Below, piece after piece: positions 52,332 to 61,934 of a stretch of DNA of 64,000 nt (positions are counted from its first letter, which is position 1; every line of letters starts with the position of its first letter). Below the pieces are notes generated by a model. That model was not told the DNA's origin. It was given only the letters and a program-made list of their open reading frames with translations, and ran no database searches. The translations under genes and the position numbers were made by a program. Source of the stretch: Acetobacteraceae bacterium (GTDB lineage: Bacteria > Pseudomonadota > Alphaproteobacteria > Acetobacterales > Acetobacteraceae); contig CANJJS010000011.1 of the NCBI GenBank assembly GCA_947474705.1, positions 1-64,000 of the forward strand, in the 5' to 3' direction.

Positions 52332-53564
52332 GTGACCGAACCCACCCCTCGCATCGTTATCGCCGGCGCCGGCCACGCGGGCGGCTCGGCCGCCGCGATC
52401 TTGCGGCAACTTGGCTGGAAAGACGGGATTTCGTTGATTGGCGAGGAGCCCTTGCCGCCCTACGAACGTCCGCCCTTATCGAAAGCCTGGCTGAAGGGGG
52501 AGGCGGACGCGGAAAGCCTCGCGCTGCGTCCCATGGCGTTTTACAATGACGCGGACATCGATTTGCGGCTGAACACCACGGTACGGAGGATCGATCCGGT
52601 GGCGAAGGCGGTGACCCTCAGCGACGGCGACACGCTGCATTATACGTATCTGATCCTCGCCACGGGATCGCGGGCGCGGCGCATTCCGCTGCCGGGCATC
52701 GATCTGGACAACGTGCTGGAACTGCGCACCGCGGCCGATGCCGACAAGTTGAAGGCCATTCTGGGCGCGGGAAAGCGCCTCGCCATTGTCGGCGGCGGGT
52801 ATATCGGGCTCGAAGCGGCCGCCTCCGCCCGCGCGCTGGGCGCGGAAGCGACGATTGTCGAACGCGAGCCGCGCGTGCTGGCGCGCGTGGCCTGCGAACT
52901 CCTGTCCAACTTCTTCCAGGATTTCCACCGGAGCCAGGGCGTCGCCATCGAACTCAACGCGGGCGTGGAGGCGCTGGAGGGCGCGGACGGTAACGTCACC
53001 GGCATCCGGCTCGCCGATGGACGGGTGATCCCGTGCGACGCCGCGCTGATCGGGGTCGGCGCCGTGCCGAACGAGGAACTGGCGAAAGACGCGGGCATCG
53101 CCTGCGACGGCGGCATCGTGGTCGACCTGGACGCGCGCACCTCCGACCCCGCGATCTTCGCCATAGGCGATTGCACCAAACGCCAATTGCCGATGTACGA
53201 CCGGACCATGCGGCTGGAGAGCGTGCCCAACGCGCTGGAGCAGGCCAAACAGGCGGCCTCCGCCATCCTTGGCCGGCCGCGGCCGGCGGCGGAAGTGCCG
53301 TGGTTCTGGTCCGACCAGTACGATCTGCGCCTGCAAATCGCCGGCATCCCCTTCGACGCGACCGAAATCGTCGTCCGCGGCGATATCGCCGCCGGGAAAT
53401 TCGCCCTGTTCCATCTGACCGCGGATGGCACCGTGCAGGCGATCGAGGCCGTCAATGCCTCCATGGAATTCATGGGTGGGCGGCGCATTTTGCAGCGGCG
53501 CAAGAAACTGACCGCCGCGCGGATTTCCGACATGAGCGTCACGATGCAGGAACTCGCCTCCTGA
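52332..53564 (+). CDS. Ferredoxin reductase (FAD/NAD-dependent) of the CYP153 system
   Basis: A 410-residue pyridine-nucleotide disulfide oxidoreductase-fold reductase that passes electrons from NAD(P)H to a 2Fe-2S ferredoxin. Motifs: IVIAGAGHAGGSAA (FAD), PPYERPPLSKAWLKGE, the NAD-binding LAIVGGGYIGLEAAAS, and FAIGDCTKR (FAD ribityl). It starts with GTG at 52332; family length is about 400-410. It is followed after 66 bases by the ferredoxin gene and then the P450 gene, so the three make a class I P450 chain. Confidence 0.94.
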   Translation: MTEPTPRIVIAGAGHAGGSAAAILRQLGWKDGISLIGEEPLPPYERPPLSKAWLKGEADAESLALRPMAFYNDADIDLRLNTTVRRIDPVAKAVTLSDGDTLHYTYLILATGSRARRIPLPGIDLDNVLELRTAADADKLKAILGAGKRLAIVGGGYIGLEAAASARALGAEATIVEREPRVLARVACELLSNFFQDFHRSQGVAIELNAGVEALEGADGNVTGIRLADGRVIPCDAALIGVGAVPNEELAKDAGIACDGGIVVDLDARTSDPAIFAIGDCTKRQLPMYDRTMRLESVPNALEQAKQAASAILGRPRPAAEVPWFWSDQYDLRLQIAGIPFDATEIVVRGDIAAGKFALFHLTADGTVQAIEAVNASMEFMGGRRILQRRKKLTAARISDMSVTMQELAS

Positions 53565-53630
53565 CCGGAACGAGTGGCGCCGGGCGGCGCCGTCCGCTAC
53601 ACACCTGAAAACCAAGCCGAGGAAACGACG

Positions 53631-53957
53631 ATGCCGAAGGTCACATTCATCGAACATAACGGGACGCCGCACACGGTGGAAATCGCCGCCGGCAAAACCC
53701 TGATGGAAGCCGCGGTTCACAACAACATTCGCGGCATCGACGCGGATTGCGGCGGCGAGTGCGCCTGCGCGACCTGCCATGTCTATGTGAACGCCGAATG
53801 GATCGCGAAAACCGGCCTGCCGGCGGAAGGCTCGCAAGAAGCCAGCATGCTGAGCTTCGCCGCCGTCACGCAGCCCGACTCGCGCCTGTCGTGCCAGATC
53901 ACGATCACGCCGGAGCTGGACGGGCTGGTTGTCCGCATGCCGGAAGGCCAACACTGA
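53631..53957 (+). CDS. 2Fe-2S ferredoxin (adrenodoxin/putidaredoxin type)
   Basis: A 108-residue ferredoxin. Cluster ligands are Cys40, Cys46, Cys49 (C-x5-C-x2-C in DADCGGECACATC) and Cys88 (RLSCQI). An extra Cys44 lies in the loop. The ATG at 53631 gives the family start MPKVTFIEHNG. It shuttles electrons from the upstream reductase to the downstream P450. The gap to the P450 start is 16 bases. Confidence 0.96.
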   Translation: MPKVTFIEHNGTPHTVEIAAGKTLMEAAVHNNIRGIDADCGGECACATCHVYVNAEWIAKTGLPAEGSQEASMLSFAAVTQPDSRLSCQITITPELDGLVVRMPEGQH

Positions 53958-53973
53958 CCGGGAGACCGCCGCC

Positions 53974-55245
53974 ATGAACGCGCCCGTCAATTACGATTCC
54001 GCTTTGGAAGAGGCGCGCCGCGACGCGGCCTCCCTGCCGTTGAGCGAGATCGACGTCAGCGACCCGACCCTGTTCCAGAACGACGTCTATTATCCGTATT
54101 TCGAACGGTTGCGCCGGGAAGCGCCGGTGCATTACCGGAAGGACGGCAAGTACGGCTCGTTCTGGTCGGTGACGAAGTTCAAGGACATCATGGCGGTGGA
54201 AACGCGGCCGGATATTTTCTCGTCGGAAGCGAAGCGGGGCGGTATTTCCATCACCGACCGGCCGATGGAATTCCGCCGGTCCAGCTTCATTTCGATGGAC
54301 CCGCCGCGGCACGACGAGCAGCGCAAGGTGGTCAGCCCGATCGTCGCGCCGGCGAACCTGAACAACATGTCCGGTATTATTCGCGAACGCGTTTGCCGTG
54401 TGCTGGACAGTCTGCCGCGCGACGAACCTTTCGACTGGGTCAAGCTTGTCTCCATCGAACTGACGACGCTGATGCTGACCACGTTGTTCGGCTTTCCGGA
54501 GGAGAACCGGCACAAACTCACCTATTGGTCCGATGTCGCGACCCAGGACGTGAACGCGGGCGGGGAAGTCGATTCCGAGGAAAAACGTCTGGAGATCCTG
54601 ACGGACGCGGTCCGGACCTTCACCGCCATGTGGCACGATCGCGCCGCGAAGCCGCCGGGCTTCGATCTGATCTCCATGCTGGCGCACGGCGAGGCCACCA
54701 AGAATCTCGTCAACGATCCCGCCGAGTTTCTGGGCAATCTGACGCTTCTCATTGTCGGCGGCAACGACACGACCCGCAATTCCATGAGCGGCGGGCTGTG
54801 GGCGATGTGCAAAAATCCGGCGGAATGGCAGAAGCTGCGCGAGGACCCGTCGCTGGTCACCAGCCTGGTGCCGGAAATCATTCGCTGGCAGTCGCCGATC
54901 GTGCATATGCGCCGCACGGCGGTCGTGGACACGGAACTCGGGGGGCAACACATCAAGGCGGGCGACAAGGTCGTGATGTGGTATATCTCGGGCAACCGGG
55001 ACGAGGATTCGATCGACCGTCCGAACGAATTCATCGTGGACCGCGCCCGGCCGCGCCACCATCTGTCCTTCGGGTTCGGCGTGCACCGCTGCGTCGGCAA
55101 CCGGCTGGCGGAAATGCAGCTCATCACGCTTTGGGAAGAAATGCTGAAGCGCTTCCCGCGCATCGAGCTGCTGGAGGAGCCGGAGCGCATCTACTCCAAC
55201 TTCATCCATGGCATCTCCCGGATGATGGTGCGCATCCCGTCCTGA
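53974..55245 (+). CDS. Cytochrome P450, CYP153-type alkane omega-hydroxylase
   Basis: A 423-residue soluble bacterial P450. The heme ligand is Cys373 in FGFGVHRCVGNRLAE. The I-helix oxygen-binding motif is LIVGGNDTTRNSMSGG, and the K-helix ExxR is in EIIRWQSPIVHMRRTA. IFSSEAKRGGISI, SIELTTLMLTTLFGFP and DKVVMWYISGNRDEDSID are very like CYP153A enzymes, which hydroxylate the terminal carbon of medium-chain alkanes and fatty alcohols. The ATG at 53974 follows GGGAGA. The operon supplies its own reductase and ferredoxin. The family call rests on motif recall, not a search. Confidence 0.93.
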   Translation: MNAPVNYDSALEEARRDAASLPLSEIDVSDPTLFQNDVYYPYFERLRREAPVHYRKDGKYGSFWSVTKFKDIMAVETRPDIFSSEAKRGGISITDRPMEFRRSSFISMDPPRHDEQRKVVSPIVAPANLNNMSGIIRERVCRVLDSLPRDEPFDWVKLVSIELTTLMLTTLFGFPEENRHKLTYWSDVATQDVNAGGEVDSEEKRLEILTDAVRTFTAMWHDRAAKPPGFDLISMLAHGEATKNLVNDPAEFLGNLTLLIVGGNDTTRNSMSGGLWAMCKNPAEWQKLREDPSLVTSLVPEIIRWQSPIVHMRRTAVVDTELGGQHIKAGDKVVMWYISGNRDEDSIDRPNEFIVDRARPRHHLSFGFGVHRCVGNRLAEMQLITLWEEMLKRFPRIELLEEPERIYSNFIHGISRMMVRIPS

Positions 55246-55315
55246 GTCCGCCATTTCGCAATCGCCGCGCCGCTCCCGCCCGCCGGGACGGCGCGGCCCC
55301 GTTTCAAGGCCACGC

Positions 55316-55570
55316 ATGACCGAGAGTACCGCCCTCGCCGTTCTCCCCCTGATCTTCGGGATGCTGGTCATGTCGATACGGTTCTACGCGCGCGAGGGCG
55401 CGATTTCCGTCCTCAGCCCGAGTTTTCTTTGCGCCGCGTTCGCGGTGCTTCTGCTCGTCGCCTACATGATCCTCACGGTCGTCGGCCTGTTGCCGCCCTA
55501 CGCCTGGGCTGCCTTCGGCGGCGTCGGCCTGATCATGTTTGTCGTCGGTCTTTGGTCGTTCTTCCGGTAG
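55316..55570 (+). CDS. Small membrane protein downstream of CYP153 operon
   Basis: An 84-residue protein from ATG 55316 with three hydrophobic helices (about 6-20, 33-58 and 62-82): for example LCAAFAVLLLVAYMILTVVGLL. It begins 70 bases after the P450 stop on the same strand, so it may be the last gene of the operon, perhaps linked to substrate entry or the membrane. The family is not recognised. It stops 3 bases before the end of a convergent gene. Confidence 0.7.
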   Translation: MTESTALAVLPLIFGMLVMSIRFYAREGAISVLSPSFLCAAFAVLLLVAYMILTVVGLLPPYAWAAFGGVGLIMFVVGLWSFFR

Positions 55571-55573
55571 CCG

Positions 55574-56263
55574 CTACCGCCCCAACAAACGCGAAAACCA
55601 GCCGCCACGCGAAGGCGCGCGCTTGCCATGCGACACGTGCGGCGCATGGGCGGGCGGGCGTAACGCCGCGCTCATGAGGTAACGGGCCGAATCGCGGGCC
55701 GCTATGCGATCCGCCTGGAAGGTAACCACCGCGGCCGACACCTCGTCGAGCGGGCGCGTCCGCACTTCCGTCAGCCACGTGGTGGCGGCGTCGAAATCCT
55801 TGGCGCGCCGTAACGCGTCGAGCCGGCGGCAGGCACGGTCCAATTGTTTGGTCTCCGCCCATCGCGCGGCGGCCTCCGACCGCAACGCCGCGGCTTCGGT
55901 GTCCAAAGCGGCGTCTTCGGCAACCCAGGCGGCCTGGAGGAGAGCGTCGGCGGCGTCGTCTGGGGTGGGGGAGAGCATGGCCCAGCGCCGGAAGGGCAGG
56001 GTTTCGGGACTTCCGGCGCAGTCCGCGTAGGCAGGGGATCGCACGATCTCGCCCGCTTCCGCTGGCAAGGCGGCCAGGTCGGGCGCGGCGGCGCCGCAGG
56101 CCCGGCACACGGCGATCCAGCGGTCCAGGGTGGAACGGGCGGGTTCGCTGGGCCGCATGTCCAGATCGGGGGCGCTTTCCGGGGCGGGCGCCCGGAACAG
56201 TGGTGGCACGCGCGCGACGCATACGCCGCAGAGCCGCGGCGGTGCTTTGGCCGGCGGCTTCAC
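55574..56263 (-). CDS. Hypothetical protein with two CxxC-type motifs
   Basis: A 229-residue protein with CGVC at residues 12-15 and CRAC at about 53-56, which could bind zinc. An Ala-rich helical middle follows (about 105-165, ALDTEAAALRSEAAARWAE). The basic C-terminus is Gly/Arg-rich (SHGKRAPSRGGWFSRLLG). It is coupled to the aminotransferase gene by a 4-base ATGA overlap. I do not recognise a family. It is convergent with the small membrane protein gene. Confidence 0.65.
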   Translation of the reverse strand: MKPPAKAPPRLCGVCVARVPPLFRAPAPESAPDLDMRPSEPARSTLDRWIAVCRACGAAAPDLAALPAEAGEIVRSPAYADCAGSPETLPFRRWAMLSPTPDDAADALLQAAWVAEDAALDTEAAALRSEAAARWAETKQLDRACRRLDALRRAKDFDAATTWLTEVRTRPLDEVSAAVVTFQADRIAARDSARYLMSAALRPPAHAPHVSHGKRAPSRGGWFSRLLGR

Positions 56264-57411
56264 GCGCCGCGTTCCGCGCGCAGCCCCTCGCGCAGCCGTG
56301 TCATCGCGCGTTCCATGGTAACGGCGGATTGCGCGAAACAGATGCGCAGACTGCCTTCGCCAGAGGCGCCGAACGCGATGCCTGGCGCGACCGCGACCTT
56401 GTGGCGGGCGACCAGGGATTTGGCCAGTGCGAGACTGTCGGTCAGACCCTCGATCCCCGCGAAGGCGTAAAAGGCGCCATCCGGTGCCACGTAGCGCACG
56501 CCGTTCAGGCCGGCCAAAGCCTCTCCCACCAGCCGCCGGCCTTCGGCGCAGTGGGCCCGGAACCGGGCGACGGTGTCCGTGTCGGCGATGGCGGCGAGGC
56601 CGGCGCGCTGGGTGAAGGGCGCGACCCCGGAATGGGTCACTTCGACGATGTCGCCGAACGCGTCGCGGACGCCCTCGGGCACCACGATCCAGCCAAGGCG
56701 CCAGCCGGTCATGATCCAGGTCTTGGAGAAACTGTTGCAGACCAGCACGCGGTCGTCCGGCTCCGCGATATCCAGCAGCGACGGGGCCGCCGGGCGGCCG
56801 TCATAGACCAGGCGCGTGTACACCTCGTCCGAGATCAGCCAGGTCCCGTGCTTCCGCGCGAGGTCCAGCATGGCGCGCAGTTCGGCGGCGGAGGCGGTCC
56901 AGCCGGTGGGGTTGTTTGGCGAATTCAGGATCAGCGCTCGCGCGCCGGCCATCATGGCGTCCAGCCGGTTCAGGTCGAGGTGGAACGACCCATCGGGCAG
57001 GCGATCCAGGTCCAGCACGTCCACGCGCGCGCCGCGCAGCAATGCCGCGTTCTCGATGTTCGGCCAGGACGGGCCGTGCATGACCACCCGATCGCCCGCG
57101 CGCACGGTCGCCGCCAGGCAAATTCCGAGCGCGGCCATGCCGGACGCCGCGACCTGGACCCGGGTTTCCGCGACCGGTTTGGCGTAGAGGCCGGTCATGT
57201 AGGCCGCCAAGGCCTCCCGTAGCGGGGGAAGGCCGCGCACATCGGGGTATCGTGTGTCGCCCGCGTTCAGCGCGGCGATGGCGGCTTCTCGGGCCACCGC
57301 CGGGCTGGGCTGGTCCGATTCGCCGAAGCAGAGGAAATCCACGTCTGGCGTGGCGAACGCCAGACGCGCGACCTCTACGATCTTCGAGCCGGGGATGCGG
57401 ACGATGTCCAT
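56260..57411 (-). CDS. PLP-dependent aminotransferase, class I/II
   Basis: A 383-residue fold-type I aminotransferase. The PLP lysine is Lys230 in SFSKTWIMTGWRLGW. SPNNPTG and ISDEVYTRLVYDG are cofactor motifs, and the C-terminal SGEGSLRICFA carries the substrate-binding Arg. Length fits aspartate/aromatic-type enzymes; the amino donor is not clear. The ATG at 57411 lies 8 bases past the fhs stop, and the frame ends by overlapping the Cys-motif protein gene. It is in one minus-strand run with a PhnW-like transaminase and formate-THF ligase. Confidence 0.92.
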   Translation of the reverse strand: MDIVRIPGSKIVEVARLAFATPDVDFLCFGESDQPSPAVAREAAIAALNAGDTRYPDVRGLPPLREALAAYMTGLYAKPVAETRVQVAASGMAALGICLAATVRAGDRVVMHGPSWPNIENAALLRGARVDVLDLDRLPDGSFHLDLNRLDAMMAGARALILNSPNNPTGWTASAAELRAMLDLARKHGTWLISDEVYTRLVYDGRPAAPSLLDIAEPDDRVLVCNSFSKTWIMTGWRLGWIVVPEGVRDAFGDIVEVTHSGVAPFTQRAGLAAIADTDTVARFRAHCAEGRRLVGEALAGLNGVRYVAPDGAFYAFAGIEGLTDSLALAKSLVARHKVAVAPGIAFGASGEGSLRICFAQSAVTMERAMTRLREGLRAERGA

Positions 57412-57419
57412 CCCGAAGG

Positions 57420-59090
57420 TCAGAACAGGCCTTCGATTTCCCCGTCCGCCCGCAGATGGATCGCCTCCGCCGCGGGCACGCGGGGCAGGCCGGGCATGGT
57501 CATGATGTCGCCGCAGACCGCGACGATGAAGCCCGCGCCCGCCGACAGACGGACCTCGCGGACCGGCAGTGTGTGGCCGGTGGGCGCGCCCATGACTGTG
57601 GGATCGGAGGTGAAGCTGTATTGCGTTTTGGCGACGCAGATCGGTAGGTCGCCGAAGCCCGCGTCCTCGAACGCTTTCAGGCGGCGGGCCACCGCGTCGG
57701 GCACCGAGATGCCGTCGGCGCGGTAGATTTCCTTGGCGATCGTCCGCAGTTTGTCCGCGAGTTTGCCTTCCAGCGGGTAGAGCGGCTTGAACGCGGCCTT
57801 GCCGGACTCGATCCGCGCCATGACGGCATGGGCCAGGGCTTCGGCGCCCGCGCTGCCGTCGGCCCAGTGGCGGCAGGAGATGGCTTCGACGCCCAGGGCG
57901 GCCATGCCGTCCTTGATGGCGGCGAATTCGGCGTCGGTGTCGGAGGTGAAGTGGTTCACCGCGACCACCACCGGCAGCCCGAATTTGCCCAGATTTTCGA
58001 CGTGGCGGGCGAGGTTGGCGAGGCCTTTCTTCACGGCCTCTACATTCTCCGGGCCGAGCGCGTTGCGGGGGATGCCGCCGTGCATTTTCAGGGCGCGGAC
58101 GGTGGCGACGATGACCGCGCAGGACGGCGTCAGGCCGGCCTGGCGGCACTTGATGTCCATGAATTTTTCCGCGCCCAGATCGGCGCCGAAGCCGGCTTCC
58201 GTGACCACGACATCGGAGAGTTTCAGCGCGGTCTGGGTCGCCATCACGGAGTTGCAGCCATGCGCGATGTTGGCGAAGGGCCCTCCGTGGACGAAGGCGG
58301 GCGAGCCTTCCAGCGTTTGCACCAAATTGGGCGCCAGCGCGTCGCGCAGCAGCACCGACATGGCGCCGTCGGCCTTCAGATCGGCGGCGGTGACGTTGGT
58401 GCCGTCGCGGCGCTGGCCGATGATCATCTTGCCCAGACGCGCCTGGAGATCGGCCATGTTCTTGGACAGGCAGAAGACGGCCATGACCTCGGAGGCGACG
58501 GTGATGTCGAACCCGTCCTCGCGCGGGAAGCCGTTGGCGACACCGCCCAGACTGCCGGTAATGGAACGCAGGGCGCGGTCGTTCATGTCGAGGCAGCGGC
58601 GCCAGGAGATACGGCGCGGGTCGATGCCGAGCGAATTGCTCCAGTAGATGTGGTTATCGATCATCGCGGCCAGCAGGTTGTTCGCCGAGGTGATCGCGTG
58701 GAAATCGCCGGTGAAATGCAGGTTGATCTGGTCCATCGGGACGACCTGGGCGTGACCGCCGCCCGCCGCGCCGCCCTTCATGCCGAAGCTGGGGCCAAGC
58801 GAGGGCTCGCGCAGGCAGATCGTGGCGCGCTTGCCGATGCGGTTCAGCGCGTCGCCGAGACCGACGGTCGTGGTGGTCTTGCCCTCGCCCGCGGGGGTGG
58901 GGCTGATGCCGGTGACGAGGACCAGGTGGCCGTCCTTACGGTCCTGGATCGAGTCGATGAAGTCGAAGCCGACCTTCGCCTTGTGGCGGCCATAGGGCTC
59001 CAGCGCGTCGGCCGGGATGTTCAACCGCGCCGCGATGTCGGCGATCGGCTTCAGTGTCGCCGCGCGGGCGATTTCGAGATCTGGATTCAC
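57420..59090 (-). CDS. fhs: Formate-tetrahydrofolate ligase
   Basis: A 556-residue enzyme joining formate and tetrahydrofolate with ATP to 10-formyl-THF. The P-loop is [18 protein letters not shown], and [18 protein letters not shown] is a family hallmark. [15 protein letters not shown] and [11 protein letters not shown] also match. It starts with GTG at 59090 overlapping the stop of the PhnW-like gene (GTGA), with GGAGAG about 5 bases ahead. It feeds one-carbon metabolism from formate. Coupling to two transaminases hints at serine/glycine or phosphonate-linked C1 flow. Confidence 0.96.
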   Translation of the reverse strand: MNPDLEIARAATLKPIADIAARLNIPADALEPYGRHKAKVGFDFIDSIQDRKDGHLVLVTGISPTPAGEGKTTTTVGLGDALNRIGKRATICLREPSLGPSFGMKGGAAGGGHAQVVPMDQINLHFTGDFHAITSANNLLAAMIDNHIYWSNSLGIDPRRISWRRCLDMNDRALRSITGSLGGVANGFPREDGFDITVASEVMAVFCLSKNMADLQARLGKMIIGQRRDGTNVTAADLKADGAMSVLLRDALAPNLVQTLEGSPAFVHGGPFANIAHGCNSVMATQTALKLSDVVVTEAGFGADLGAEKFMDIKCRQAGLTPSCAVIVATVRALKMHGGIPRNALGPENVEAVKKGLANLARHVENLGKFGLPVVVAVNHFTSDTDAEFAAIKDGMAALGVEAISCRHWADGSAGAEALAHAVMARIESGKAAFKPLYPLEGKLADKLRTIAKEIYRADGISVPDAVARRLKAFEDAGFGDLPICVAKTQYSFTSDPTVMGAPTGHTLPVREVRLSAGAGFIVAVCGDIMTMPGLPRVPAAEAIHLRADGEIEGLF

Positions 59091-60223
59091 TTGGACTCTC
59101 CGTTTCGCGTCTTGACGCCAATGTCGTTCAAAGCCTGATCCATCGCGGCGACCGCGCCCCGCATTTCTGACGGGCCGAAGGCGCCGATGCAACCGGCCCG
59201 GAAACCGGGCGTGGGGGTGTTGTAGAAGTTACTGATCGTGACGCCGCGCTGCTTCAGGGCATCCACGAATTTCTGCAAATGCCAGGCCGGATCGGGCGGG
59301 GCATGGACGTTGACGACGATCGGACCCTGGTTTTCCGGTCCCACGTAAGGCGTCAGGCCGATGCCGATCAGGCCGTCGTAAAGCGCGTTCCGATTGGCCA
59401 TGTACCGCGCGAGGCGGGCGTCCGGACCGCCTTCCTGTTCGAGAAACTCAAGCGCCGTGTGCAAAGCGTTGACGATCTGCGCGGGCGGCGTGAAGCGCGG
59501 GCGCCCGTCGCCGCGTGTCGTGGTCTGGGCGTAAATGTCCGCGAGATCGAACGACCAGCTTCCCGCCTGTCCGGCGCCCGCTTCGAGGCGGTCGATCCGC
59601 GCGATGGCATAGGCGATGCCGGGCAACCCCTCCAGGCACTTGTTCGCGGTGAAGACCACGGCGTCGATTTCCGGATGGGCCGCCATGTCCAATGGCAGGG
59701 CGCCGAAGGCGGACACGGCGTCTACGATCGTCCGGCGTCCGCGCGCGCGGACCGCATCGCCGATGGCATGGATGTCGTGGACAATCCCGGTGCCCGTTTC
59801 CGACTGAATCAAACCGACATGGGTCAGAGTCGGGTCGCGGTCCAACGCCGCCGCGATCGCCTCTGGCGCCGCTTTTTGGTTGGCGGGGACAGCCAGTGGC
59901 ACCGGGTCGCGACCGGCCTCGTGCGCCAGGCGGATCATGCGCGCGCCGTAATCGCCGGTGACGGGGACCAGAATACGCCCGCCGGGCGGTAGGAAGGTCC
60001 GTAGCGCCGCCTCCACGATGAAATGGCCGCAGCCGGGTAAGGGGATCGCGGTATGGGCGCCGCCGCCATTGGCGATTTTCAACAGCCGGGTCCGGACACC
60101 GGCGTAAATGTCGCGAAAGTCGAAATCCCAGGGCGCGATATCGATGCCCGCGGCGGCGCGCACCTCGGGGCGGGTCGTGACGGGACCGGGGATCAACAAC
60201 AACATCGTCCCATAGCTTCGCAC
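59087..60223 (-). CDS. PLP-dependent transaminase, PhnW-like (2-aminoethylphosphonate/serine-glyoxylate type)
   Basis: A 378-residue class V aminotransferase. The N-terminus [14 protein letters not shown] is shared by serine-glyoxylate and 2-aminoethylphosphonate-pyruvate transaminases. [30 protein letters not shown] and the PLP Lys195 in [11 protein letters not shown] are closer to PhnW. A substrate is therefore not fixed. GTG at 60223 is preferred because CGGAGAAG lies 6 bases before it; an ATG at 60205 has no good ribosome site. It overlaps fhs by four bases and opens the four-gene minus-strand unit. Confidence 0.9.
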   Translation of the reverse strand: MRSYGTMLLLIPGPVTTRPEVRAAAGIDIAPWDFDFRDIYAGVRTRLLKIANGGGAHTAIPLPGCGHFIVEAALRTFLPPGGRILVPVTGDYGARMIRLAHEAGRDPVPLAVPANQKAAPEAIAAALDRDPTLTHVGLIQSETGTGIVHDIHAIGDAVRARGRRTIVDAVSAFGALPLDMAAHPEIDAVVFTANKCLEGLPGIAYAIARIDRLEAGAGQAGSWSFDLADIYAQTTTRGDGRPRFTPPAQIVNALHTALEFLEQEGGPDARLARYMANRNALYDGLIGIGLTPYVGPENQGPIVVNVHAPPDPAWHLQKFVDALKQRGVTISNFYNTPTPGFRAGCIGAFGPSEMRGAVAAMDQALNDIGVKTRNGESK

Positions 60224-60318
60224 GCTCTTCTCCGAAAATCCACCCGCCTGTGCCCGACAGTTGCCAAAACCGGTGGGATGGGGAACATACTCGCCAGTAC
60301 ATCGCGGAGGATCGCGGC

Positions 60319-61482
60319 ATGATCACGAAATTCGACACTCTTTACGCCGGACACGTCGACCTTGAAAATATCGGCTACGGCGGCACGCCGATCAACGATC
60401 GCCGGTACGACAACGCCCATCTGTCCACCGCGCTGACAAAGGCCGAGGCGCTGGCGCAAATGGCCGATGCCAACAACTTCGACACATTCTGGATGGCGGA
60501 ACACCATTTCCAGCGCGAAGGCACCGAGTGCATTCCAAACGTGACGCTGATGGCCTTGCACCTCGCGCATATCACCAAAAATATCAACATCGGCACGGGT
60601 TTCAATGTCACGCCGATGTGGCATCCGTTACGCCTCGCCGAGGATTACGCGGTCGCCGACATCCTCACGAAAGGGCGCATCGTGTTCGGCGTGGGCCGCG
60701 GCTATCACACGCGCGAGGTCGAGACCTTCGGCTCGCCGCTGACAGACCAGGATGGCAATCGCGAGTTGTTCGAAGAGCAGGTTGAGATCATCTTCAAGGC
60801 GTTCAATAACGAGTCGTTCTCGCACAAGGGCAAGCATTACACGTTGCCGCCGGAAGTGCCGTATCGCGGTTACACGCTGAAGGACATCACGCTGGTGCCG
60901 AGGCCCATGCGCCTGCCGGTGGAATGCTGGCAGCCGGTGCAGGGCGGGTCGGAACGCGCGCTGACCTTCATGGCGAAGCACGGCATTCAGGGCATGATCG
61001 GCGGCGGGTCGGCCGATGGCGGCGCGATGCACAATGTCGTGCTGAAATGGCAAGACGTGCACAAAAAGCTGGGTAAGGATATCGAGCTCGGCGAACGTCT
61101 GTGCTTCGGGTACCACGCTTATATCGGCGATTCCAAGGAACAATGCCTCCGCGACGCCGCGAAATATTACGAGGAAAACATGAAAATGTTCGGCGAGTTG
61201 CGGCTGAACCGCACCATGTCCGACGAGCAGGTGGAAATCATGCGCGACCCGGCGCGCGCGCCGACGGCGAAACTGCCGCGGATCGAGGACGCGGTGAAAT
61301 CGGGCGGTTACCTCACCGGGTCGCCCGACGAGATCGTCGAGCATATTCTGAAGCTGGAAAAGGCCTATCCTGGTTTGGACCGGATTTCCGTCAGCCTGTC
61401 GGTGGGTGTGCCGCAATCCGTGATGCTGGAGCAACTGGAACGCTTCGGCAAGGAAGTCATTCCGCATCTGAAGAACCGCTGA
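60319..61482 (+). CDS. LLM class flavin-dependent oxidoreductase
   Basis: A 387-residue luciferase-like monooxygenase. Family motifs are FDTFWMAEHHFQ, NINIGTGFNVTPMWHPLRLAEDYAV, GRIVFGVGRGYHTREVE and LTGSPDEIVEHILKLE. GGAGG is 8 bases before ATG 60319. Only about 30% of the sequence pattern is shared with the other LLM protein of this window (29.5-30.7 kb) by eye, so they are different subgroups. It ends 8 bases before a clear bidirectional terminator and is a single-gene unit. Confidence 0.93.
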   Translation: MITKFDTLYAGHVDLENIGYGGTPINDRRYDNAHLSTALTKAEALAQMADANNFDTFWMAEHHFQREGTECIPNVTLMALHLAHITKNINIGTGFNVTPMWHPLRLAEDYAVADILTKGRIVFGVGRGYHTREVETFGSPLTDQDGNRELFEEQVEIIFKAFNNESFSHKGKHYTLPPEVPYRGYTLKDITLVPRPMRLPVECWQPVQGGSERALTFMAKHGIQGMIGGGSADGGAMHNVVLKWQDVHKKLGKDIELGERLCFGYHAYIGDSKEQCLRDAAKYYEENMKMFGELRLNRTMSDEQVEIMRDPARAPTAKLPRIEDAVKSGGYLTGSPDEIVEHILKLEKAYPGLDRISVSLSVGVPQSVMLEQLERFGKEVIPHLKNR

Positions 61483-61485
61483 GAC

Positions 61486-61518
61486 AAAAACCGGGAGGGC
61501 GTTGTCCTCCCGGCTTTT
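61486..61518. terminator. Bidirectional rho-independent terminator
   Basis: CCGGGAGG (61491-61498) and CCTCCCGG (61506-61513) form an 8-base perfect stem with a 7-base loop. On the plus strand it is followed by CTTTTGGG. On the minus strand it is followed by TTTTTGTC (A-run 61486-61490). It serves the convergent LLM and VOC genes. Confidence 0.85.
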
Positions 61519-61521
61519 GGG

Positions 61522-61920
61522 TTATTTCTGAACCAGTTCGATCATGATCCCGTCCGGCCCCCGGACAAAGGCCAGCCGCAGGCCGGCGCTCCGGGTCAGC
61601 GGTCCGACCGCGATCTCGGCGCCTTTGGCCTGTAATTCCGCGCAGGCTTCGTCGACGTTATCGACGGTGAAGCCGATATGCTCGACGCCGTAATAGGGAA
61701 ACGCCGGCGCCGGGGTCATCGGATCGTTCGGATGCGACGGCGCGATCAGGATTTTCTGCCCGCCGGCCTTCAGCGAAATCCGCGCCTGCCCTGGATAGAG
61801 TGTTCCGGGCGGATAGATATCGCGTTTCGCTTCCGCTCCGAACATCGTTTCGAAAAAGCGCGCGGTCGCCTCCGGGTTGGAACTCCGGAGGTGAATATGG
61901 TCGAAATCGTACTGGCGCAT
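61522..61920 (-). CDS. VOC family protein (glyoxalase/dioxygenase fold)
   Basis: A 132-residue vicinal-oxygen-chelate protein. A metal-binding His is in FDHIHLRSSNPEATARFFETMFG and another in YYGVEHIGFTVDN. The last Glu is in GIMIELVQK. This is the pattern of a single-domain glyoxalase-like dimer. The reaction is unknown. The ATG at 61920 gives MRQYDFDHIHL. It lies 14 bases after the stop of an amidohydrolase gene on the same strand and probably works in the same pathway. Confidence 0.92.
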   Translation of the reverse strand: MRQYDFDHIHLRSSNPEATARFFETMFGAEAKRDIYPPGTLYPGQARISLKAGGQKILIAPSHPNDPMTPAPAFPYYGVEHIGFTVDNVDEACAELQAKGAEIAVGPLTRSAGLRLAFVRGPDGIMIELVQK

Positions 61921-61934
61921 GCGGGTTCGTCCGG

